Positions 41,155 through 49,250 of a stretch of 51,965 nt of DNA are shown piece by piece; position 1 is the first letter of the stretch, and each line of letters starts with the position of its first letter. The notes beneath the pieces are model-generated. The model searched no databases, was not told the origin of the DNA, and was given only the letters and a program-made list of their open reading frames with translations. The position numbers and the translations under genes are program-made. The DNA is from Flemingiibacterium sp045586505 (GTDB taxonomy: Bacteria; Bacillota; Clostridia; Oscillospirales; CAG-272): assembly GCA_045586505.1 (NCBI GenBank), contig JAZNAL010000048.1, forward strand, positions 1 through 51,965, given 5' to 3'.

Positions 41155-42138
41155 TCACGCCTCCTTTTCATAGAATGTATCAACTACCAACTGCCTCAGG
41201 GCATCCTCATCTACATAAAATTCCACAAACTCGTCGCCCATGACCGCCTCACCCGCCAGGGGAGCAGTTCCTGCATATTCGTAGTCATGCAGTCGGTCAA
41301 GCAGCGCGGAAAGCTGATTTGCTGTGCAGTCAGAAACCAGGTAATCGTTGATCTTCAGCATGGTGTCCAGCGCGTTTTCGGTATCAAACTCGGTATACTG
41401 CTCGAACACGGCACTAATGTACTGACGCTGACGCTCCATTCGCTCAAGATTGCTCTTTTCCGCTTCGTTGTTTCTGAAGCGCACATAAGTCAGCGCCTGG
41501 TCACCTTTCAGTGTTACCTCAGTTCCCTTGACATAGCCTTCGCCAAGGGCGGGAAAATCCTCCGCCAGCGTGACGGTAACGCCGCCCATGCTATCGTTGA
41601 CTATTGCCACCGCATCCATTGTCACGGACATGAAATGGTCAATATTGATGCCGTACATCAGCTTTTCAACCGCGTCAACGGTGTTGCGGCACTGCATCCG
41701 CCCCTCGCTTCCGTAGGTATGAGCAAGGGCAAGCTGTGCATTAAAGACGCCGTAGCGGGTACCGTTTTTGTCGATCTGATTGATCTCCGTCATGGTGTCG
41801 CGGTTGATGTGGATAAGACGGAAGCTCTCGTTATGCTTATCGACAACCAGCAGTACAATAAAGTCTGCCTGACCAAATCCGTTATCCTTCTCGGTCTCGA
41901 TGGTATCGATGCCGAGGATCAGCACGGTCTCAAGCGCGTCATTTTCCGTGTACCAGCTGTCTTTGTAGTAGACCCTCGCCTTACCGGTATCGGTGTAATA
42001 CGGGGATTCCGGCACCGTAGTCTGACGATCGATGAGCTTCTCGACAAGTCCAAAAAACAACACTATGGATACAGTAATGATAATAAGAAGAAGGATAAAA
42101 AGTATTCCGTTGAACTGCTTTTTCCGTTTCATAATCAT
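41155..42138 (-). CDS. LytR-CpsA-Psr (LCP) family ligase
   Basis: LCP proteins attach wall teichoic acids, capsule or other glycopolymers to peptidoglycan outside the membrane. The 327 residues start with a Lys/Arg-rich segment and one transmembrane helix (about 8-32). The LCP domain follows with LILGIDTIE, ADFIVLLVVD, IHINRDTMTEI, the Arg-rich region near GGVTVTLAEDF, and ALTYVRFRNNEAEKSNLERMERQR. It lies between the sorted protein gene and the CapD-type gene. In this operon it most likely anchors the polymer made under CpsBCD control. Confidence 0.93.
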   Translation of the reverse strand: MIMKRKKQFNGILFILLLIIITVSIVLFFGLVEKLIDRQTTVPESPYYTDTGKARVYYKDSWYTENDALETVLILGIDTIETEKDNGFGQADFIVLLVVDKHNESFRLIHINRDTMTEINQIDKNGTRYGVFNAQLALAHTYGSEGRMQCRNTVDAVEKLMYGINIDHFMSVTMDAVAIVNDSMGGVTVTLAEDFPALGEGYVKGTEVTLKGDQALTYVRFRNNEAEKSNLERMERQRQYISAVFEQYTEFDTENALDTMLKINDYLVSDCTANQLSALLDRLHDYEYAGTAPLAGEAVMGDEFVEFYVDEDALRQLVVDTFYEKEA

Positions 42139-42169
42139 CTGTACCCTTTCTTAGTTTATTTTTCGCAAA

Positions 42170-42874
42170 TTACATTGCGCGACGCTTTGCAGCTGCCGCA
42201 AGACATACCGCCGCACCGCCGAGCAGTGCTGCGATTATAGGCATGGTCGGAAACTTTGCGTCAACGCCCGTCAGAGGGGAGTTAGGTGCATCAGGGGTGA
42301 TGGTCGGCAACGCACCGCTGTCGCGTACTATGGCGAATGCGGATTTGGTATTTGCTTTGATCGTGATGATATCATCATAATCTATGTTAAAATCGGCAAC
42401 CACCCATTGATCAGAGGAATTTTCCTTCACGACAATCATGAAAAGATCTTTTTGGGTAATTCCCTGTACTCTTACTTTTAACTCGATGTTCTTGCCATCG
42501 TCTGCAGTATCAAGCTCGCTCAGAAAACGCACGTCAAAGATATCACTGACAATCGCATTCTTTGCAGGTGCACCGATGGTGTAAGTTCTCCAGTGGTCGA
42601 TAAAGTCCGGAATAAGGTTCTGCCATTCCTCGCTCTGTCCGAGCTGTTTATCCGCCTCGATAAGGCTATTTTTGATATCCTCATGAATAGTTACCGAATT
42701 GTTGTGAAGCGCACTAACGGGGGTGATAAGCAGTTTATCGCCTCCGGTGTCGCCGCCAACGAACTCGGGGCCGTCCTTGCGGTAGATGCTCTCCACGAAA
42801 TCAATGGCAAACGTGCCGATCGTCAAAAGAGACATGATCGCCAAAATTATTGCGGTGATGCGTAGTGCTTTCAT
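42170..42874 (-). CDS. Surface protein with SPLTG sortase signal
   Basis: A 234-residue protein: signal peptide (about 1-22, MKALRITAIILAIMSLL...FA), an extracellular beta-rich domain, then the C-terminal sorting signal. The signal is SPLTG followed by a 20-residue hydrophobic stretch and KRRAM. SPxTG/PPxTG signals are recognised by class B sortases of Clostridioides difficile. The gene directly upstream encodes a class B sortase, so this is its probable substrate. The ATG at 42874 has GGAGG nine bases upstream; the frame runs on into the sortase gene but without support. Confidence 0.8.
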   Translation of the reverse strand: MKALRITAIILAIMSLLTIGTFAIDFVESIYRKDGPEFVGGDTGGDKLLITPVSALHNNSVTIHEDIKNSLIEADKQLGQSEEWQNLIPDFIDHWRTYTIGAPAKNAIVSDIFDVRFLSELDTADDGKNIELKVRVQGITQKDLFMIVVKENSSDQWVVADFNIDYDDIITIKANTKSAFAIVRDSGALPTITPDAPNSPLTGVDAKFPTMPIIAALLGGAAVCLAAAAKRRAM

Positions 42875-42896
42875 AACTATTTTCCTCCAAATTATA

Positions 42897-43799
42897 TTAC
42901 TGCTCGGATTCAGCGCCGTTATCGGCAAGATCCGTATTATTTATTGCCATCACAAGATATCTGCGGGAGCCATCATCCCTGAAGCAGACCGAGAGAACTA
43001 TGACACGGTCTCCCACCTCGGGACGAATATCTTCATGGAAGTTTGCCCCGATCTCGCGTATTTCAAAGACATCTTCAAAAAATCTATTATACCAGTATGG
43101 CTCCGAAAAATCGTAGGTATTAAGCAGATGTATGTCCGAATAAGGCACCGCGGCGAACACAGTGTAATCCCGCGCCTCGCCCGGAAGATAAATCCTGACA
43201 TTACTTAAGTCATTAAAGGCAGTCTCTGAGGAATAGGTCTCCTGGAGCGTGCCAAACAGGATTTCGGATCGCATGGTGTGACCGTAAATAACCGTAACGG
43301 GATCGTTGAAATCCTTGTTATTATAAGTCGCCTCGGTGAAAAGAGATCCGCTGATATACCGTCTTCCGTCGTAAGCGGTGCTCAGATACTTCTTATCATT
43401 GTCGGGGCTCTGAAGCACGGGATAATCAATTTCTGTGCCGGGTATGGTCAACCAGCAGCAGATCTCGGGGTTTATCTCCCACAGGTTATCAAAATCCATT
43501 GCTGCGGGAAGCGTATCCCCGAAAGGCTCTCCCGTCGTCTCGTCGATATTAACGTCATCCGTCCCGACGCTCACAGATTCGGTTTCGTCGGGCGCGGTAG
43601 TATTGTCATTATAAGGGTCTTCTGTCTTTGGTGCTGTCGTGTCGTAGTTTTTTATTTGCTCACGAAGCTGATCAAGCGCACCGTCGTCGTACGGATTGGA
43701 GGATCTATACCACAAATCATAGCACAAGATCACTGCGGCAATACCAACACAGATACATGCCAGAATGATATATATGAGCTTTGTATTTTTCTTCATCAT
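42897..43799 (-). CDS. srtB: Class B sortase
   Basis: A 300-residue membrane-anchored transpeptidase. A transmembrane helix (about 7-28) is followed by a Thr/Asp/Glu-rich linker and the sortase domain from about 105. The catalytic residues are His174 (IYGHTM), Cys272 (VLSVCFRD) and Arg279 or Arg280 (GSRRYLV). The longer N-terminal helix region and the SVC motif with a following RYLV place it in class B. It would attach proteins with an (S/P)PxTG signal to the wall or join them into polymers. The likely substrate lies immediately downstream. Confidence 0.93.
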   Translation of the reverse strand: MMKKNTKLIYIILACICVGIAAVILCYDLWYRSSNPYDDGALDQLREQIKNYDTTAPKTEDPYNDNTTAPDETESVSVGTDDVNIDETTGEPFGDTLPAAMDFDNLWEINPEICCWLTIPGTEIDYPVLQSPDNDKKYLSTAYDGRRYISGSLFTEATYNNKDFNDPVTVIYGHTMRSEILFGTLQETYSSETAFNDLSNVRIYLPGEARDYTVFAAVPYSDIHLLNTYDFSEPYWYNRFFEDVFEIREIGANFHEDIRPEVGDRVIVLSVCFRDDGSRRYLVMAINNTDLADNGAESEQ

Positions 43800-43824
43800 T
43801 TATAATTCCGATTGGTTATCCGCA

Positions 43825-44562
43825 TTACGGAGTTCCGAGCTCCTTTCTAAGCAAATCCAACGCGTTCTGCATCAGCGCCTCCACCGTCTCGTCTCCCATA
43901 CGTTTTGCGATGGCGTCGCAAGCCTCACCGATATTCGGCGGGCGGTATGTAAGATTATGGCAATCCGAGCCAAGCAGGTGGATAATTCCGCGCTTAACCA
44001 TTCGAGCAGCCTTTCCTGCCGTCATTCGGTCGAGGAAAAATGAGGTGTTTGACTGCATCATCACACCGCTGTCCAAAAGGGCGTGTATAATGTCCTTCTT
44101 CTGCTTGAAAAGATATCTTTCAACGTGCGCAAGCACGACACGAAATCCGCTGCGCTCGTTAAGCTCCAGAATGTCATCAACCATGCGGTATGTCCAGGTG
44201 CCGTGCGGCATTTCAACAAGGATACATCCCGTTTTGCCAAGTCTCAGTTCGGGGTGCTCAAGCATACACATGATACCCTCGAAATATTCGACCTCAGCAC
44301 CGAGTATAAGCTTTGGGCAGGCGAAGTCGGTAACATCTCCCAGCGCCTCGGTAAGCGCCGCATACGACCGGCTTCTCCTTACAAGGAACTTCTCGGGGTC
44401 ATCGCCGTTTGCATAGAAATGAGGAGTCAGTACCACAGCGCCGACATCGGATTTTGCCAATGTCTGAAGCATTTTTATGCTCTCATCGACAGATCTGCTG
44501 CCGTCGTCCATCAAAGGAAGTATATGAGTATGGAAATCGACGCGTTTGCCTGTATTTTCCAT
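43825..44562 (-). CDS. cpsB: CpsB/YwqE-type tyrosine-protein phosphatase (PHP family)
   Basis: A 245-residue metal-dependent phosphatase. DFHTHILP at about 9-16, the His in LTPHFY, GAEVEYF, LAHVERYL and LGSDCHN provide the metal ligands of the PHP fold. It removes phosphate from the tyrosine tail of CpsD and so controls chain length or export of capsular polysaccharide. It lies directly after cpsD in a cpsC-cpsD-cpsB order. The DNA between the two genes is 32 bases and contains an AAGGAG site. Confidence 0.93.
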   Translation of the reverse strand: MENTGKRVDFHTHILPLMDDGSRSVDESIKMLQTLAKSDVGAVVLTPHFYANGDDPEKFLVRRSRSYAALTEALGDVTDFACPKLILGAEVEYFEGIMCMLEHPELRLGKTGCILVEMPHGTWTYRMVDDILELNERSGFRVVLAHVERYLFKQKKDIIHALLDSGVMMQSNTSFFLDRMTAGKAARMVKRGIIHLLGSDCHNLTYRPPNIGEACDAIAKRMGDETVEALMQNALDLLRKELGTP

Positions 44563-44594
44563 AGTTTTCGCAGACTCCTTATTTATTTACACCC

Positions 44595-45506
44595 TCACTC
44601 CTGGTCAAACTTGGACTGGTCAAAAAGGTCAGCGGAGGAATGGGAAACAGGTTCGTCGGGGGAGCGGTGGTAGCCGTAGTGGCCATGGTGGTAATAGCCG
44701 TGGCGCTTACCGTAGCCGTAGTAGCCGTACCTCTTGCCCGACTTCTTATTGTATTTATACTTACCGTATTTGGTCTTGAACTGCGCACAGGTCAGCACCA
44801 TTCCGATGATCCGCGCACCGCTCAGGTTAAGCTGGTGGATAGTATCGTCAAGCAGGCGCTTGTCTACGAAATCCTGACGCACTATCACTACCATACCGTC
44901 TGTCACCTTAGACGCGATCAGCGCATCCGACACCTCCGCTACAGGCGGAAGGTCAATGATGATGTACTCGTACTCCTGCTTCATCGCATCTAACATCTGC
45001 TCGAAGCGCTTGGATGAAAGCAGCTCTGTGGGGTTCGGAGGAATATCGCCACAGGTGATGACCTCCATACCGTCATGGATATTCGAATACTGCACCGGAT
45101 TCTGGATGTTGTTCTTCCCTACCAGCATATTACTGAGTCCGGGAGCCTTTTCCACTTCAAGAAGGTGCGCGATTCGCGAAAGTCGCATATCCGCGTCGAT
45201 GAGCAGTGTCTTCTTGCCCGCCTTCATAAGATCGTAGGCTAAGTTTATAGAAGTCGTACTCTTTCCCTCATGGGCCATAGCACTGGTTACTCCGATAACA
45301 TGGCACTGGCTGTCATCAGCGAAGCTGAACATGACATTGGTTCGAAGTCTCTTATGAGCCTCTGTCATTGCGAAGCTTCTTTTGCGTCCGATTGTCGCCG
45401 ACAGCGCTTCCTCTATTGAAGCATTCTTCTTTTTCTTACCCTTATCGTTTTCCTTGGCCTTCTCTGCCTTGGTGTTTTCCTTCTTCAGTTTATCATTCAA
45501 CTTCAT
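44595..45506 (-). CDS. cpsD: CpsD/CapB-type bacterial tyrosine kinase with long Tyr-rich tail
   Basis: A 303-residue BY-kinase. A Lys/Glu-rich leader (1-30) precedes the ATPase domain: Walker A AMAHEGKST (76-84), Walker A' LLIDADMR (101-108), Walker B IIIDLPPV. The tail from about residue 245 is rich in Tyr, Gly, Lys and His (such as KYGKYKYNKK, RYGYYGYGKR, HYGYH) with about 11 Tyr, the autophosphorylation cluster. It needs CpsC as membrane activator. The last 20 residues are acidic and Ser-rich. Together with CpsB it forms a phosphorylation switch for polysaccharide assembly. Confidence 0.94.
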   Translation of the reverse strand: MKLNDKLKKENTKAEKAKENDKGKKKKNASIEEALSATIGRKRSFAMTEAHKRLRTNVMFSFADDSQCHVIGVTSAMAHEGKSTTSINLAYDLMKAGKKTLLIDADMRLSRIAHLLEVEKAPGLSNMLVGKNNIQNPVQYSNIHDGMEVITCGDIPPNPTELLSSKRFEQMLDAMKQEYEYIIIDLPPVAEVSDALIASKVTDGMVVIVRQDFVDKRLLDDTIHQLNLSGARIIGMVLTCAQFKTKYGKYKYNKKSGKRYGYYGYGKRHGYYHHGHYGYHRSPDEPVSHSSADLFDQSKFDQE

Positions 45507-45508
45507 TC

Positions 45509-46369
45509 TTAGTCACCGTTTTTCGCCTGTGCGTCCTCGTAGCTCTTCTCGTAGCCGGTATTATGGTAGTATCCTTTTCGTGCGTACCCGTACTTGTATC
45601 TATACTTGTATCCGTATTTATACCCGTATTTGTAGCCGTACGCCCTCTTTGACGAGCCGTAAACATCCGGCACTACCGCAAGTATCGGTATATTGTATCT
45701 CTGCTTCAAGTACTCTTCATCTCGAACCGTGGTATTCATAAAGTCCTGAAGGACAATCAATGCACAGCTTATTGCCGCGCCCACCAGTGCTCCAAGCATT
45801 GCGTAACGTGTATTCGAGGGAGACGAGCTTCTGGTCGGTCTCACTGCGTGGTCGACAAGTCTTACCGAGCTTCCGTCCACTATCTCCGAAATTCTGTCCG
45901 GCAGTATATCAACCAGCGTATCCACGATCAGCTTTGCATCATCGGGATTATCGCAGGTTGCCGTTATACTGAAGATCTCAGTTTCATCAACAGAGCCTGC
46001 CGATACGATCCTCCGAAGCTGCTCGTATGTATAGGGCAGATCCGCCTTCTCGATTGCCGCCTCAAGCGTTGTTCTCGAGCGCAGAATGATAACATAAACG
46101 TCAAGCAGGCTCTTTGCCGCACTCAGCTGGGAAGCGCTGAATGCGATCGTGTTTCCTCCCACTGACAGCGAGTTGTTGTTTACATACATCATCGCCGTTG
46201 CCGTATATTGCGGCACTAATGTACTTGCAGCCGATCCGAACGCTATCGCTCCGCACAGCACCATTGACAGCACGATAAGCCACAGCTCGCTCCACAAAAG
46301 GCGCAAAAGATCGAGTACATCGATCTCTCTCATATCCATATCTACTATGTCATTTGCCTGTTCGTTCAT
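45509..46369 (-). CDS. cpsC: CpsC/Wzz-type chain-length regulator with Tyr-rich tail
   Basis: A 286-residue polysaccharide co-polymerase and kinase activator. Two transmembrane helices (about 28-50 and 190-210) enclose an external Wzz domain with LLDVYVIILRSRTTLEAAIEKADL. After the second helix comes the kinase-contact region. The unusual part is the end (about 235-275): a (YGYK)n-like stretch of about 14 Tyr with Lys and Gly, coded by near-tandem 12-base units. CpsC proteins normally lack a Tyr cluster because the kinase carries it. First gene of the operon, with a clear promoter about 110 bases upstream. Confidence 0.92.
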   Translation of the reverse strand: MNEQANDIVDMDMREIDVLDLLRLLWSELWLIVLSMVLCGAIAFGSAASTLVPQYTATAMMYVNNNSLSVGGNTIAFSASQLSAAKSLLDVYVIILRSRTTLEAAIEKADLPYTYEQLRRIVSAGSVDETEIFSITATCDNPDDAKLIVDTLVDILPDRISEIVDGSSVRLVDHAVRPTRSSSPSNTRYAMLGALVGAAISCALIVLQDFMNTTVRDEEYLKQRYNIPILAVVPDVYGSSKRAYGYKYGYKYGYKYRYKYGYARKGYYHNTGYEKSYEDAQAKNGD

Positions 46370-46476
46370 TTTTATCCCTTTCGTTCTCTTGTCCTGTAAA
46401 GTCGCTTTACGTCACATTGCGTACAGCTTCTCTGTTCTTACGCTGCAAGCTCCGTGAACTTGCGCTTACACTTTTT

Positions 46477-46505
46477 ATTATACCACACACCGCTGTATTT
46501 GTCAA
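46477..46505 (-). promoter_or_regulatory. Promoter of the cps-sortase operon
   Basis: Minus strand TTGACA (46505-46500), 17-base spacer, TATAAT (46482-46477), both full consensus. It should drive cpsC, cpsD, cpsB, srtB, the SPLTG protein, the LCP gene and capD. Confidence 0.92.
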
Positions 46506-46554
46506 CAATAATCGGTGTTTTTAGCATTGCTTACTGGTACTTATCGGTACGAGC

Positions 46555-47025
46555 TTATTCGGCTTTTCTAATGATCTTTTTTAGTCGTGCCTTAAGTCCT
46601 CGCCATATTGCACGCATCGGACGGCTGTAGTGCCACACTACGCAGTATAGCCTGTATATCGGTGATCTTACCGATATACGGCGTTCTCCTCTGCCAAACT
46701 CGCTTACCACTCCGATAAGCTGATCCTGACGTACTCCCGTCTCTATGGCAATCTGATTGTCTCCGACACAGCTGTAGTCCTCTCCCACCTCTACGATTCG
46801 GTGGAGCACGAACTGTCCGTCATCCCGCCTATACAGCGGAAGGTCATACTTCCTCAGCCTGCCGTTTATGGGCGACAGCGTTACGCTGTCCTTTCCCTGC
46901 CGAAGCATCGGCAGCATACTAATCCCTCGGGGATAAAAACACACTGTACCTCCCGATTTCAGCTGTTCCCTGATCAGCGGATACAGTGTGTCCAGATTTG
47001 TTTTGTTACTCTTCGATGAATCCAT
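46555..47025 (-). CDS. S24/S26-family peptidase (signal-peptidase-like)
   Basis: A 156-residue protein with the serine motif PRGISMLPMLRQG (about 33-45), where SM is the nucleophile region of S26 signal peptidases. LYRRDDGQFVLHRIVEV and CVGDNQIAIE complete the fold. The C terminus is basic (about 25 residues with many Arg and Lys). There is one weakly hydrophobic stretch near 120-130 but no clear N-terminal membrane anchor. It overlaps the PqqD-like gene, so they are co-translated. Its substrate may be one of the neighbouring peptides or exported proteins. A GTG at 47031 is an alternative start. Confidence 0.85.
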   Translation of the reverse strand: MDSSKSNKTNLDTLYPLIREQLKSGGTVCFYPRGISMLPMLRQGKDSVTLSPINGRLRKYDLPLYRRDDGQFVLHRIVEVGEDYSCVGDNQIAIETGVRQDQLIGVVSEFGRGERRISVRSPIYRLYCVVWHYSRPMRAIWRGLKARLKKIIRKAE

Positions 47026-47269
47026 ACTCACGCAGCTTTGAGGTGAAGTTTTTTACTCCCAGACGGGCTGTTGCCTCATCCACGTCATATTCCGCAAGCA
47101 GTGCCGCAACAAGGCGCTCCTCGTCCGTTTCGACTTCAAGACACTTCCACAGTGTCTTTCCCGTCTCGTTCAGCTTGATCATTCCGTTCAGATTCAGCTC
47201 CGCTCCCGTTGGTACGACAACGCACGTCCCCGCTACCTCTCTCAGAACAAATCCGTTCTTTAACTTCAT
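47006..47269 (-). CDS. PqqD-like peptide-recognition protein
   Basis: An 87-residue protein of the PqqD family, with MKLKNGFVLREVAGTCVVVP, LNETGKTLWKCLE and DVDEATARLGVKNFTSKLREYGFI. PqqD domains bind leader regions of ribosomal peptides and present them to modifying enzymes (RiPP recognition element). No radical-SAM enzyme or cyclase is nearby. The neighbours are an HPr-kinase-like protein upstream and an overlapping peptidase downstream. A GGAG site lies before the ATG. Candidate ligands are the 39-residue peptide and the SLH protein encoded just upstream. Confidence 0.88.
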   Translation of the reverse strand: MKLKNGFVLREVAGTCVVVPTGAELNLNGMIKLNETGKTLWKCLEVETDEERLVAALLAEYDVDEATARLGVKNFTSKLREYGFIEE

Positions 47270-47386
47270 GTTTTGCTCCTATCTGTGTGCTTTTCTTTTG
47301 CCTTTTTCCTAATCTTTATCTTTGTCTCATGCTTTCGGGGTGCTTCAACTTACTGACTTGCTTTTAGACTCTGTTTATACTTTGTC

Positions 47387-48091
47387 CTACTGCTCTGCTT
47401 CGCCGGACATGACGCGATGCGACATTACCGCCGCCTCGTCTGCCGTATTGCATTCCATGCGCCACACCGGCACTGTTAAAAGCAATTTATCAAGCAGCTC
47501 CAACGTCTTCTGCATCATCTCGGGGTGCTTTGATCTGAGCGTCTGCTCAAGCAGCGCATGGATGGCTTCAAAGCCTACATAACGCTCGATCTTGTTTGCA
47601 TCGCCACGTCTCAGGATACATATACCCGCAAGAGGTGCACGCATATTTATACTTTTATCGTATTTTCCACTCCACGGAGTTCCATAGGCGTACCATATTC
47701 CGTCTATCATTCTCAGCGCCGGTTTATCGTCATTAAGTATCCGCGCACGCTCTCCGAACACCTTCTGCCAAAGTGCAGTATGTGTCGACTTCCCCGTTCC
47801 GCACGGTGCGGAAAACAGGTATGCACGTCCATCCATAACCACCGCAGAGGAGTGAAGCATCATTCCCTGGTGGTTAAGGAGCTGTCTGTAAAATGCCCCG
47901 CCTGTCGACATATATTCGCAGTCGTCAACAGAAAGCTGCGGCTGCGCTTCCTTAAGTGTCCGCCAATCTGAGGTTATCCGTATTTCCGGCTCCGCGGCGC
48001 CGTCTATACGGTACGGCTCCGCCTGCCGCTCGGTTCGGCCAAAGGTTTCCATCGACACCGTAAGGTCGGCGATTCGATAATTTTGCAGCAT
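47387..48091 (-). CDS. HPr-kinase/PEPCK-like P-loop kinase
   Basis: A 234-residue protein. LHSSAVVMDGRAYLFSAP leads to the Walker A APCGTGKST (95-103). LNDDKPAL (119-126) matches the Asp pair of HPr kinase, and YGTPWSGK (136-143) the following substrate loop. This is the layout of HPr-kinase-like proteins found in peptide gene clusters, including lasso-peptide kinases that phosphorylate a C-terminal Ser. True HprK is longer and has an N-terminal domain missing here. It is followed by the PqqD-like gene and preceded by the SLH protein and the short peptide. A peptide or surface protein is the likely target (inference). Confidence 0.82.
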   Translation of the reverse strand: MLQNYRIADLTVSMETFGRTERQAEPYRIDGAAEPEIRITSDWRTLKEAQPQLSVDDCEYMSTGGAFYRQLLNHQGMMLHSSAVVMDGRAYLFSAPCGTGKSTHTALWQKVFGERARILNDDKPALRMIDGIWYAYGTPWSGKYDKSINMRAPLAGICILRRGDANKIERYVGFEAIHALLEQTLRSKHPEMMQKTLELLDKLLLTVPVWRMECNTADEAAVMSHRVMSGEAEQ

Positions 48092-48181
48092 ACTATTTCC
48101 TTATTGTTATTCTTATGAAGCGACATAGCACATCAACATAAGCATCGGGAGCATCCCTCAGAACGAGGGACAATGCAGGAC

Positions 48182-49081
48182 TTAAAATATGTCTTCTTCG
48201 CCCGCATCGGGATCATCCGTGCCAACGTTTTCATTCCCGGTCTCGGGAGCTTCGGTCTCGGGAGCGTCAGTCTCGGGAGCGTCAAACTCGTCCTCTTCAC
48301 CTGCGTTGGGATCATTCCAACCATTATCTACATTTCCAGTCTCGGGAGCGTCAGTCTCGGGAGCGTCAGTCTCGGGAGCTTCGGTCTCGGGAGCTTCGGT
48401 CTCGGGGGTCGGAACTATCGGAATACCCGCATTTTCCTTGCGACCATTCTCGTAAATATCTATTGCTTTTACAAGCTCTTCTGCAGTGAATACGCCCTGT
48501 TCAACCAAACGATCAGCCAAAGTGCTCTCGGAGTTATATAGCTTTACATCCATTGCATCCCAGAAAACTTTGATCGCATCACCGCGGCTAAAATCGGTAT
48601 CGGGGTCTGCCGTTTCAATCAGCTTCAGCTCATATGCCAGCGCATAGGGATTATCCCAGGTAAAGAGAGGTGCCTCGCCTTTGTCCGAATAATCAAGTGC
48701 GCGCAGCACCAATGTGAGGAACATATAATCAGTCATAGCAAGATCCGGCGCAAAAGTAGTTTCTCCGGTGCCGTTGGTAATGCCGTTTTCAAAGGCATAT
48801 CCCACGTAACCCGCAGCCCATTCCGGTACGTCGGTAAAGTTATTTACATAAGTATTATTCTTAGCTGCTTCTTCCTTGCCGATCATACGCACCAAAAGGG
48901 TAACGCCTTCAGCACGACCGAGACCTTTTTCAAGCTCATATCCGTTGCCGGTGCCAAGAAATAATCCCAGTTCATTAAGAGCATCGGCTGTATTCACATC
49001 TGAATTACCAGCAGCATAAACGGCAACAGACATAATAATCAATGCCAATGCAAGAAACAGCGCTGTAATTGTTTTTTTCAT
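48182..49081 (-). CDS. SLH-domain protein with Pro/Glu/Thr repeats and AGEED tail
   Basis: A 299-residue exported protein: signal peptide (1-23), then SLH-like repeats (about 30-200, with NFTDVPEWAAGYVGYAFENG and GTGETTFAPDLAMTDY), which bind secondary wall polymers. The C-terminal 90 residues are a disordered acidic tail of ETEAPETDAP-type repeats. They are interrupted by NDPNAGEEDEF and end with DDPDAGEEDIF. The final motif nearly repeats the end of the short peptide encoded upstream. A GGAAGG site precedes the ATG. Its gap to the peptide gene holds two large hairpins. Confidence 0.8.
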   Translation of the reverse strand: MKKTITALFLALALIIMSVAVYAAGNSDVNTADALNELGLFLGTGNGYELEKGLGRAEGVTLLVRMIGKEEAAKNNTYVNNFTDVPEWAAGYVGYAFENGITNGTGETTFAPDLAMTDYMFLTLVLRALDYSDKGEAPLFTWDNPYALAYELKLIETADPDTDFSRGDAIKVFWDAMDVKLYNSESTLADRLVEQGVFTAEELVKAIDIYENGRKENAGIPIVPTPETEAPETEAPETDAPETDAPETGNVDNGWNDPNAGEEDEFDAPETDAPETEAPETGNENVGTDDPDAGEEDIF

Positions 49082-49113
49082 TTGGGTATACCTTCCTATA
49101 GTGATTTTAGAGA

Positions 49114-49211
49114 ATTGCTATTCTCAGGGAGAACCGCTGATTTCTCAGCGGTCCTCGCTCAAAATAGCAATCCCCGACATGGGGTCGGGATACAATCATG
49201 TATCCCGACCC
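49114..49211 (-). promoter_or_regulatory. Two large hairpins between the short peptide and SLH genes
   Basis: One structure has an outer 9-bp stem (ATTGCTATT at 49114-49122 with 49163-49171) and an inner ACCGCTGA/TCAGCGGT hairpin. The other is a 13-bp stem (GGGTCGGGATACA, 49182-49211) with a four-base loop. Neither is followed by a T-run on the minus strand. They may lower read-through or protect the peptide mRNA, so that the short peptide is made in excess over the downstream genes. Confidence 0.65.
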
Positions 49212-49250
49212 TTATCATGCACCTGGGGCGTTGATCTCGCTAAATATTAT

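Noticed and set aside
45597..45650. Short tandem DNA repeats taken as a possible CRISPR or regulatory array
   Set aside because: The 12-base units are in frame and simply encode the Tyr/Lys/Gly tail of CpsC.
48173..48541. Plus-strand frame rich in LGSVSLGS-like repeats
   Set aside because: It is the antisense image of the Pro/Glu/Thr repeats in the SLH protein gene.
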